From the NCBI RefSeq assembly GCF_001048695.1, contig NZ_CVRB01000001.1:434001-498000 (forward strand): a DNA stretch of 64,000 nucleotides, written 5' to 3'. The DNA comes from Neobacillus massiliamazoniensis. Lineage in GTDB: Bacteria; Bacillota; Bacilli; Bacillales; Cytobacillaceae. The notes below the pieces were generated by a model that saw nothing but the letters and a program-made list of their open reading frames with translations, had not been told where the DNA came from and did not search any database. Positions 58,073-64,000 of this stretch are shown here, piece by piece (positions within the stretch are counted from its first letter, which is position 1; every line of letters begins with the position of its first letter). The translations under genes and the position numbers were made by a program.

Positions 58073-58513
58073 TTATTTAGGTATATCTACTAAAAATTCC
58101 TTTTCTAACCCATATGGTTCATTCTTTAAGTTCACTACTTCTAGCTTTAGTTTATGATTTCCTGGTGATATTCCTTTAATGATAAACGCTGCAGTAGTCA
58201 CTTCTTGCTTCTTTTTGCCATCAATAGAAACCAACACCTTTCCAACTTTTTCTTTGGAATGGTCATATTGGCGAAAACTAATTCCTGTTAAAATGCATTC
58301 AACAAATACATCATTCCCCCTCGTTTGATGATGGACAAAAAGAGAAGGTATTTCTTGCGAAGCTATATTATTATTCGGTATTGCAACTGCCGATTCAGTA
58401 ATTGGTTGTTCAATCAAAATGATATTGGGTTTTGTTTCAAGCTTCGACAAATCCTTTTGGTATCCTATAAATGATCCGAGAAGTATGACTTTTAATAAAA
58501 AAAATGATTTCAA
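58073..58513 (-). CDS. Putative secreted/membrane-anchored protein, not recognised
   Basis: 146 residues. A short hydrophobic N-terminus (SFFLLKVILLGSFIG) may be a signal or anchor; no lipobox Cys. The rest looks all-beta: DVFVECILTGISFRQYD, GKVLVSIDGKKKQEV, ISPGNHKLKLEVVNLKN, suggesting an Ig-like or other beta-sandwich domain outside the membrane. TTG start at 58513 with AAGGAG about 10 nt upstream. Lies between ylbE and ylbF, where I recall no B. subtilis gene. Coding is likely given the RBS and intact length; function unknown. Confidence 0.6.
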   Translation of the reverse strand: MKSFFLLKVILLGSFIGYQKDLSKLETKPNIILIEQPITESAVAIPNNNIASQEIPSLFVHHQTRGNDVFVECILTGISFRQYDHSKEKVGKVLVSIDGKKKQEVTTAAFIIKGISPGNHKLKLEVVNLKNEPYGLEKEFLVDIPK

Positions 58514-58574
58514 AACGATTCACTCCTTTTTTCTATTGTTCGCCTCCTCTCTTTTTTTAGTCTTAAAACCTAAC

Positions 58575-58611
58575 AAAATAAAAGGGCCACATTTTTAATT
58601 GTGGTCCTTTG
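58575..58611 (-). terminator. Terminator downstream of ylbE
   Basis: Minus-strand stem AAAGGACCACA/TGTGGCCCTTT (58581-58610), then TTATTTTG. Overlaps the very end of ylbE. Confidence 0.75.
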
Positions 58612-58851
58612 CTAACTTTGATTTTTCATGGTCTGAAACATATGAAACATCATCTGAGCCATTTGCACACCATTAGAAAACTTTTCAATTTGATGAGGTA
58701 TTGTCCTTTTATAATAATTTAGCGACTCAATTTCGAGTGATTCTAGATCATAAGGATTTCTAGAAAGCTTGCGATACCATTTTGGCTGTTCACGGACAAA
58801 TTGTTTTAAATCCCTTTGGCGTTCTAAATATTCAAGAACCTCTTTCCGCAT
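58612..58851 (-). CDS. ylbE: YlbE-like protein
   Basis: 79 residues: MRKEVLEYLERQRDLKQFVR, EQPKWYRKLSRNPYDLESLE, ending in a helix with QMAQMMFHMFQTMKNQ. Matches the small YlbE family of bacilli, commonly next to the coat gene ylbD; role unknown. The second ATG (58851) is used because AAGGAG is 9 nt away, while the ATG at 58857 is only 3 nt from it. Confidence 0.85.
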   Translation of the reverse strand: MRKEVLEYLERQRDLKQFVREQPKWYRKLSRNPYDLESLEIESLNYYKRTIPHQIEKFSNGVQMAQMMFHMFQTMKNQS

Positions 58852-58868
58852 ATGCATAAGCTCCTTGA

Positions 58869-59276
58869 TTAATCTTTACGAAATGAAAAAGGATGTACTG
58901 GGCCTTCAGGAGGTTTTGCAGGATTGGACCCTGGATTGCCCCCTTGAAATTGTGATAAAACCCCTTGAATTGCTCCAATCGCTTGACTTAAGTTATTAAT
59001 GTGCTGTTGCATTTGATTTGCATCCATATTCTTTACCATACCTACAAGATTGGACTTCCAATCACCTTTTGTTTCGGTGCTATTTTCAGTTTCTGATCCT
59101 GTTTTATCTGAACCCAATGTCTCCCAGCGCTTATCATCTTCTCCAAGTAAATACCAATCTTCGTATAACTCCTGCCAGGTAGCATTTCCCTTGCGCACCT
59201 CTTGTATAAGCTTCGGATTGCTTTTAACAAATTCTTTAAACTTGATCACGGAAGGATGCAATTTTTTTGGCGCCAT
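58869..59276 (-). CDS. ylbD: Spore coat protein YlbD
   Basis: 135 residues. N-terminal LHPSVIKFKEFVKSNPKLIQ and NATWQELYEDWYLLGEDDKR identify the YlbD coat family; a polar linker and a helical segment (MQQHINNLSQAIGAIQGVLS) follow, then a G/N/P-rich tail. In B. subtilis YlbD is a minor outer-coat component. Start ATG at 59276 with GAGGTGA 5 nt upstream; the GTG at 59285 overlaps that RBS. Operon with ylbE. Confidence 0.88.
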   Translation of the reverse strand: MAPKKLHPSVIKFKEFVKSNPKLIQEVRKGNATWQELYEDWYLLGEDDKRWETLGSDKTGSETENSTETKGDWKSNLVGMVKNMDANQMQQHINNLSQAIGAIQGVLSQFQGGNPGSNPAKPPEGPVHPFSFRKD

Positions 59277-59415
59277 TTTACTCACCTCTACCCAGATTAC
59301 TCTCCAATATCACAATATGTTTTAAATTTTGATTTGTGAAAAGCCTTTACAAAAATTAAAATGTTTTATGTAGAGATATGATGACAAATAGTTGAATACG
59401 ATGAAGGAGGGACGC

Positions 59416-59916
59416 ATGATGAAAGACAAGTTAGTTCATTTATTAAATACTTGTATTAACCATAGTTCAGAATCAGATTTACTTGCTCTTTCCTTCGTTT
59501 TAGAAGGAATGCAAAATAAACTCTTAGGGAACAACGGTTATTTTATTGATGGATTGCTTCATATGGAAAGGAAATTTGATAAAAATTCCTGTGAAATCAC
59601 CATTCCGATAAATCCAGTTCTCAATAATTCTTTAGAAATTGTTCATGGTGGAATTACGGCAACACTATTGGATACAGCAATGGGTACACTGGCAAATTAT
59701 CTTCTTCCAGAAGGCTATGGCGCCGTGACAAATCAGCTAAATATTCATTATATAGCCCCGGGTATTGGAGAAAATCTTCGTTGTAAAGCTGAAATTATTC
59801 ATCAGGGAAGCAAAACGATGGTCATATCTGGAGAAGTTTATCGGAGTGACGGAAGAAAAATTGCTTATGCAACAGGTACTTTTTTCATTATCGATAGAAA
59901 AATAAATGAGGCATAG
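59416..59916 (+). CDS. Hotdog-fold (PaaI-type) thioesterase
   Basis: 166 residues. PaaI/YdiI-like acyl-CoA thioesterase core: ITIPINPVLNNSLEIVHGGI, TATLLDTAMGTLANYLLPEG, TNQLNIHYIAPG; HGG and the Asp in LLDTAMG are the usual active-site region. The first 40 residues form an extra helical N-terminus. Substrate unknown. ATG at 59416 has AAGGAGGG 5 nt upstream and is preferred to the TTG at 59392. Divergent from ylbD and convergent with ylbC. Confidence 0.85.
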   Translation: MMKDKLVHLLNTCINHSSESDLLALSFVLEGMQNKLLGNNGYFIDGLLHMERKFDKNSCEITIPINPVLNNSLEIVHGGITATLLDTAMGTLANYLLPEGYGAVTNQLNIHYIAPGIGENLRCKAEIIHQGSKTMVISGEVYRSDGRKIAYATGTFFIIDRKINEA

Positions 59917-59955
59917 GAACATGATGGTCAGCGGTATTAAGACTCCATGAATATG

Positions 59956-59984
59956 AAAAAAGAGACAAATATGTCTCTTTTTCC
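59956..59984. terminator. Bidirectional terminator between the thioesterase and ylbC
   Basis: AAAAAGAGACA/TGTCTCTTTTT palindrome with loop AATA. It has A/T runs on both sides, so it can end both converging transcripts; it ends next to the ylbC stop. Confidence 0.85.
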
Positions 59985-59985
59985 A

Positions 59986-61062
59986 TTATGGTTCAAATTT
60001 TTGGATAAAATTTTGCGTATAATATTTCTGATATACCCCCACTCCAAGATGGGTAAAGTTTTTATTTAAAATGGCGTCTCTATGTGCTTTACTATTTAAC
60101 CAACCTTCAACCACAGCTGGGCCATCGGTATAATTAGCGGCGATATTCTCACCTGCAGTCTGGTAAGACACCTTTGCAGCCTTTAATCGATCTGCCAGGC
60201 TACCATATTTCTTTGATGTATGGGCAATCTCATTATTTTCAGCCATATCTTTACTGTGTTCATATGCAACCTTGGCTGTTGTATCATCCCAGAGTAACGG
60301 CGGTAAATTGTTTCTAGTTCGTAATACATTGGTTAAATCAAAAATTTCCTGTTCTGTACCGCTCTCTATCATTCTCCACTTATCTTCACTTGGAATAGCC
60401 GGCTCAAGTAATTGACCACTATATACAAGCTCATAAGGTTTTTCTTTAACGAGTGTTTCCCCATCAAGGAAACGGACACTTGAAAGATTTCCAGTAAATT
60501 TATCGATATAAAGCTGTGCATAAACATCACCCAATTGAACAATTGGACGAAGATTTAAATCGGTGTCACTTAATTCAAATCGATAGGAGTTTCCATTTAG
60601 CTCAATATTGAAATTCGTGTCAATATATTGAGTATTAAATATTTCCTCAACCGGTTGTCCTATTTCGAAAGGAGCAATATCTAAATTATCTCCCATTGCA
60701 TAGACCGTCACAACACGATTATTCTCAACTCCAACCTGGAAATAGTGGGAATAGTCTTCGTTATAAATATACCATTGATAATCATACAAAGATTCGTCAA
60801 TTCGCTGTGGTTGTCCTAGTTGTTTTTCTAAATAAGATACATCTTGTCCAATGAACAATGCCAATCCTTCTTTTGGTTTTTCAGTGGATGGTTTACCATC
60901 ACTTTTTTGTGGTAATTTTGGTATGCTTTGTTTCATTTCTGAACTATGATTTTCTTTTATTAAAACTTTATTATCATCTTTTCCATCTATATTAGAATAA
61001 AAACCTATAATAAGGAGAACCGCAGAAAGAATAAGGACTCTAAATAATGTTCTCAGAGGCAT
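59986..61062 (-). CDS. ylbC: CAP-domain protein YlbC
   Basis: 358 residues. Signal anchor at the N-terminus (LFRVLILSAVLLIIGFYSN), a CAP-associated domain (about 70-210: FIGQDVSYLEKQLGQPQRID), then a C-terminal CAP/SCP domain with LRTRNNLPPLLWDDTTAKVA, AYEHSKDMAENNEIAHTSK, GENIAANYTDGPAVVEGWLN and HLGVGVYQ. Secreted or membrane-tethered; the activity of bacterial CAP domains is unclear. GAGAGGGTGA directly before the ATG serves as RBS. Confidence 0.9.
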   Translation of the reverse strand: MPLRTLFRVLILSAVLLIIGFYSNIDGKDDNKVLIKENHSSEMKQSIPKLPQKSDGKPSTEKPKEGLALFIGQDVSYLEKQLGQPQRIDESLYDYQWYIYNEDYSHYFQVGVENNRVVTVYAMGDNLDIAPFEIGQPVEEIFNTQYIDTNFNIELNGNSYRFELSDTDLNLRPIVQLGDVYAQLYIDKFTGNLSSVRFLDGETLVKEKPYELVYSGQLLEPAIPSEDKWRMIESGTEQEIFDLTNVLRTRNNLPPLLWDDTTAKVAYEHSKDMAENNEIAHTSKKYGSLADRLKAAKVSYQTAGENIAANYTDGPAVVEGWLNSKAHRDAILNKNFTHLGVGVYQKYYTQNFIQKFEP

Positions 61063-61154
61063 TCACCCTCTCTATAACTTTTATTTCTGTATTTGTTTCA
61101 TTAGTATAATTATATCATCTATAGCTTTTTAAGTAATGCAATAACAATCCGAGA

Positions 61155-61368
61155 AATAATAAAAGTGGAAGCGCCTTGTTCAGGGGAGACAGGAATAAGA
61201 CGATCCGGCGTGAAGGATATTTTTTAACCTTCAGGACGGATTGGCTTATGACCCCGAGCCCCTAGGCGCTCCGCCGAAAAGCTCACGTTTTTCGGCGTGC
61301 GAGGTATCGCTTCCAAAGCTTACTCTTATGGAGCTGGACAATTCTCGAAGTCCAATGAAATATTATCT
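61155..61368 (+). repeat. Family B repeat copy with composite 3' arm
   Basis: Starts AAAAGTGGAAGCGCCTTGTTC and contains the GATCCGG...GACGGATTGG arm and CCCCGAGCCCCTAGGCGCT. Between the 3' arm and the closing GGAGCTGGACAATTCTCGAAG lies an extra hairpin (CGCCGAAAAGC/TTTTTCGGCG type) related to that at about 49975. It fills most of the ylbC-ylbB gap; 61063-61154 has nothing else recognised. Confidence 0.85.
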
Positions 61369-61371
61369 TAT

Positions 61372-61400
61372 TCAAAAAGAAAACTCGCCGGTGGGCGAGG
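61372..61400 (-). terminator. Terminator downstream of ylbB
   Basis: Minus-strand stem CTCGCC/GGCGAG (61385-61400), loop CACC, then TTTTCTTTTT. Confidence 0.85.
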
Positions 61401-61401
61401 T

Positions 61402-61836
61402 CTAATGTTGTACTCCATTATAATTAGATTCGGAAATTTCCGTTAGAGCTTGTTTTGCTTGGTCGTCTGTTAACTCCCTTATTGCAAAATCGCCTAGTGA
61501 AACAATTCCTATTAACTCATCTCCTTCAACAACAGGTAAACGCCGAATTTGATGTTCTGCCATAAGCTTTACTGCCTCTCCGCTAGATGCGTCAGGAGAA
61601 ATGGTGATCAGATTGTTGCTCATAATATCTTCTACTTTTGAAGATGGTGGGTGTCTTTCAGCAATACCTCTAATAACGATATCACGATCCGTGATCATAC
61701 CTACTAGTTTCTTTTGATCAACAATCGGAATTGCACCTACATTTAATTCCTTCATTTTGGCAGCTACTTCATACACATTGTCTAGTAACGTACAGCACTC
61801 TACTTCATCTGTCATAATGTCACGAATTCTTTCCAT
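61402..61836 (-). CDS. ylbB: CBS-domain protein YlbB
   Basis: 144 residues made of two CBS domains: RDIMTDEVECCTLLDNVYEV with VDQKKLVGMITDRDIVIRGI, and VEDIMSNNLITISPDASSGE with DELIGIVSLGDFAIREL. Such pairs bind adenosyl ligands; the ligand and partner of YlbB are not known. RBS AAGGTGG before the ATG. General-stress genes often encode such proteins in Bacillus, but I see no SigB promoter. Confidence 0.92.
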   Translation of the reverse strand: MERIRDIMTDEVECCTLLDNVYEVAAKMKELNVGAIPIVDQKKLVGMITDRDIVIRGIAERHPPSSKVEDIMSNNLITISPDASSGEAVKLMAEHQIRRLPVVEGDELIGIVSLGDFAIRELTDDQAKQALTEISESNYNGVQH

Positions 61837-62067
61837 ACTATTACCACCTTACTCATGAATTAATTAAAACACCATCAACATTTATAATCCCTAAATAGCA
61901 GGATATTTATACACCATATTTGAACAAAATATCAGAATTTCGTTTCTAGTCTAAGTTGAATGTATTCATTGCAAGTTGCGACAATTTCAACTATTATTAA
62001 ATTGAATTAATCTTACACTAAAGCCAAATAATGTAGGTATTGGCAATGTTTTCAGGAGGGATCCAAT

Positions 62068-62430
62068 TTGAAATTTGAGAACATGGGAATGGAGAAAATT
62101 AAAGCAGACTTAAACCGGTTAGATGAAGTAATGGAAGATCATGGTTTAATTCGTGCAGGTCAATGGGACTACGAACGAGTTACATACGATCGCAAGTTTG
62201 AAATGAAAGAAGGAACATTCTATCTTCGTGTCCAAGGGTATGCGGTAGAAGGAGATGTCGATACCTTTAATGCAATCATTCAATTAATGACGCCACTATT
62301 AGGAAAACACTATTATCCACATGGTGTAGAATATGGTGAAGGCGAAGTTTTTCCATCATCACTTGTTAATCAATGTAAAAAAATTATTGAAGAGGTTACT
62401 GCGGAAATCAATAAATTTGCTAAAAAATAA
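62068..62430 (+). CDS. ylbA: YugN-family protein YlbA
   Basis: 120 residues: LNRLDEVMEDHGLIRAGQWD, YERVTYDRKFEMKEGTFYLR and LLGKHYYPHGVEYGEGEVFP are YugN-like family features. Soluble, function unknown. TTG start at 62068 with CAGGAGG 8 nt upstream. Plus strand; first gene of the ylb series as in B. subtilis, next to the cta (cytochrome oxidase) genes. Confidence 0.9.
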   Translation: MKFENMGMEKIKADLNRLDEVMEDHGLIRAGQWDYERVTYDRKFEMKEGTFYLRVQGYAVEGDVDTFNAIIQLMTPLLGKHYYPHGVEYGEGEVFPSSLVNQCKKIIEEVTAEINKFAKK

Positions 62431-62452
62431 GGATAATCTCTACTAAACAATT

Positions 62453-62499
62453 AAAAAGCGCAAATGTATATATTTTTATACATCTGCGCCTTTTTATTT
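62453..62499 (+). terminator. Terminator downstream of ylbA
   Basis: AAAAAGCGCAAATGTATA pairs with TACATCTGCGCCTTTTT (62454-62496), ending in TTTTTATTTT. Confidence 0.82.
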
Positions 62500-62734
62500 T
62501 GGCTGTGTTAAACTTGCCTGTTGATTTGCGCTCAAGAAGCGAGCATCCGCGGGCGTTCCGGGGAGCCTCCTCGGCGCTTAAGTGCCTGTGGGGTCTCCCC
62601 TGCCCCGTACGTTGAATTAGCATCCTTGAATCAACATCGCACGAAGGAAATGCGATAGCATTTTCGAGGATCTCGCGCCTTCCGCTCCAATCAACATAGT
62701 TTCAAAAATCAACAATGACCTTTATCACTGCCTA
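62500..62734 (+). repeat. Family A repeat copy 8 (long subtype)
   Basis: 235 bp, GGCTGTGTTAAACTTGCCTG to AACAATGACCTTTATCACTGCC. Lacks the CTCCCGCAGGA segment between CCCCGTA and CGTTGAATTAGC, a small deletion, but keeps the long-subtype insertion. Sits directly between the ylbA terminator and the DUF420 gene. Confidence 0.9.
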
Positions 62735-62738
62735 TATT

Positions 62739-63203
62739 TTAAAAACCTAAAATGGCTTTAATCATTGAGGTTGTTTCTCCGCCCTGATAAATAACATAGA
62801 GCAGCAAATATACTACTATACCTGTTATCGCTGTAAAGAACCATATGAAACTTGTAATAGGACCAAGTCTGCGATGAAGGGAGAGGTTATTTCTATATCC
62901 AGAATTTAATGAAGCAAGGCCAAAAATCGCCCCCACCGTTGCTAGGGTAATATGAAAAACTAAAAAGATAGTATAATAAATTTTAATATTATTTGGACCG
63001 CCAAACGATGTATTTCCTATAAAAACAGTTCTCGTTGCGTAAATAATAAAAAAGGTAAGAGCAAAAATACCAGCAGTAAACATGGTCTTCCTGTGTGCTT
63101 CAATTTTCCTTTGTTTTATTTGCCACCAGCCAATTGCAACTGTTATAGCGCTTAAAACAATGAAAGAGGTACTGATTGTTGGTAAAACAGGTAAAGAATG
63201 CAT
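62739..63203 (-). CDS. DUF420 membrane protein (CtaM/YozB-like)
   Basis: 154 residues with four to five hydrophobic segments and conserved His residues (HRKTMFTAGIFALTFFIIYA, FLVFHITLATVGAIFGLASL, LHRRLGPITSFIWFFTAITG). DUF420 includes CtaM of Staphylococcus, needed to mature haem-copper quinol oxidase. Placement just downstream of ctaG, a cytochrome caa3 assembly gene, supports a role in terminal oxidase assembly. RBS GAGGA 7 nt before the ATG. Confidence 0.88.
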   Translation of the reverse strand: MHSLPVLPTISTSFIVLSAITVAIGWWQIKQRKIEAHRKTMFTAGIFALTFFIIYATRTVFIGNTSFGGPNNIKIYYTIFLVFHITLATVGAIFGLASLNSGYRNNLSLHRRLGPITSFIWFFTAITGIVVYLLLYVIYQGGETTSMIKAILGF

Positions 63204-63292
63204 TCATATGTCCTCACTTCTCATTTATTCTATACTAATTTTAATGTAACACCTCTATTTTTTCAATGAATAAGGATTACTTAAGCTTTCCA

Positions 63293-63324
63293 TAAAAAAT
63301 CCCCCACCTTAATGGGAGATTATT
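63293..63324 (-). terminator. Terminator downstream of ctaG
   Basis: Minus-strand hairpin AATCTCCCATT/AAGGTGGGGGATT (63298-63322) followed by TTTTTATGG; imperfect but T-rich. Confidence 0.7.
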
Positions 63325-64000
63325 TAACAGGGGATGAATTTAAAAGCTGGTTCATTTGTTCTGACTCAGCCTGGTCCTTACGATACCATTCAAAAAATAC
63401 TTTCCCTAGCATAATACCATAAATTAATTCTTGGATTATCTTCATTAATACCCCGCCAAGCTGTTGATCATGAATCAATGACATAGAACTAAACAGTTCA
63501 GGGCCGCTTAATTTTAAGCTGGAGAAGGTTGAAGAACCTACGCACAAGCTCATGGCCTGTCCCCAAGCATTTGGGTCAGAATAAGTGGCATACATAGGAT
63601 CACTGGCAAAAATAATTAAAGCACACGCAGGGGTTAACAATATTCCATCCGCAAAGATATACCCTACTTTTTTTAGTCCGTTCAATGTCTGCTGTTCTGG
63701 CAGAAGATTGACTAACGGCCACCACATGAAGATGGCAAGAATGAACAATAAAATCGAAAAACCAGCATGGAGCCAAGTATTTTGCATAACATGGTCAAAG
63801 ATCATTGGAACATGATATAACGAAAACAGACCGTTAAAAAGAATCAATGCGATAAGTGGTTTAGTAAAAAATCCAAAATAGAAAATTTTTCGCCAAACCC
63901 ATGTCGGGACTGCGACTATGAATATCGGCGGAACTATTAATACCAATGAAGCCATTTGAATCATATGAACATAAAACATTAGGTGTGCCATTAAATCAAT
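63320..64000 (-). CDS. ctaG: Cytochrome c oxidase assembly factor CtaG (5' end beyond window)
   Basis: About 226 residues of the C-terminal part are visible. The frame stays open to the window edge, with IDL before the ATG at 63991, matching the family's ...PIDLMxHLMF segment, so that ATG is internal and the true start lies outside. Several transmembrane helices, with HMIQMASLVLIVPPIFIVAV, TWLHAGFSILLFILAIFMWW, LTPACALIIFASDPMYATY and SLIHDQQLGGVLMKIIQELI. CtaG is needed for caa3 oxidase (CuB) assembly. Confidence 0.93.
   Translation of the reverse strand: MDLMAHLMFYVHMIQMASLVLIVPPIFIVAVPTWVWRKIFYFGFFTKPLIALILFNGLFSLYHVPMIFDHVMQNTWLHAGFSILLFILAIFMWWPLVNLLPEQQTLNGLKKVGYIFADGILLTPACALIIFASDPMYATYSDPNAWGQAMSLCVGSSTFSSLKLSGPELFSSMSLIHDQQLGGVLMKIIQELIYGIMLGKVFFEWYRKDQAESEQMNQLLNSSPVK

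Overview
The window is chromosomal DNA from an endospore-forming, low-GC Gram-positive bacterium of the Bacillaceae (Bacillus sensu lato). Three things point there: gene order tracks the Bacillus subtilis pyr / mra-fts-spo / ylb-cta block almost gene for gene; sporulation genes are present (spoIIGA, sigE, sigG, spoVD, spoVE, ylbJ, ylbO, ylbD); and it carries bshC (bacillithiol) and a MurE with the meso-DAP DNPR motif. Species cannot be fixed from the sequence alone. Nearly all genes are on the minus strand; plus-strand exceptions are ylbP, ylbM, ylbJ, a RibD-C/DHFR-like gene, a hotdog thioesterase, ylbA and a probable csfG sRNA.

Layout. 1-6.0 kb: start of the pyrimidine operon read right to left (pyrR, pyrP, pyrB, pyrC, carA, carB), with a PyrR-binding attenuator before each of pyrR, pyrP and pyrB. 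6.0-15.1 kb: rluD, lspA, ylyA, ileS (with T-box), divIVA, ylmH, ylmG, sepF, ylmE, ylmD, ylmC. 15.8-18.5 kb: sigG, sigE, spoIIGA. 19-38.6 kb: the division and cell-wall cluster (ftsZ, ftsA, sbp, ylxX, ylxW, divIB, murB, murG, spoVE, murD, mraY, a stand-alone MurF-like N-domain, murE, spoVD, pbpB, ftsL, rsmH, mraZ). 38.7-41.6 kb: bshC and panE. 42-45.1 kb: a three-gene biotin-dependent acyl-CoA carboxylase set. 45.4-62.4 kb: the ylb cluster, including coaD, rsmD, rpmF and tmcAL. 62.7-64 kb: a DUF420/CtaM-like gene and the 3' part of ctaG.

Between these conserved genes lie three families of interspersed non-coding repeats. Family A (eight copies, about 165-245 bp, plus one 79-bp deletion form) is MITE-like with about 28-bp terminal inverted repeats, and every copy points the same way. 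Family B (about 125-bp units, often in head-to-tail dimers) folds into a long hairpin whose arms vary in a compensatory way between copies; it often starts within a few bases of a stop codon. Family C consists of terminator-like hairpins built on AGAGGATGTCC / GGACATCCTCT. A RibD-C-like gene sits inside an imperfect inverted repeat that abuts the stop codons of ylbJ and coaD.

Functionally the block joins UMP synthesis, septum formation and peptidoglycan precursor synthesis with the sporulation programme: the Spo0A-type spoIIG promoter, pro-SigE with its protease, and sigG with an RBS-masking leader hairpin. The strongest candidates for something little described are family B, family A, the solo MurF N-domain gene and the inverted-repeat-bounded gene cassette.
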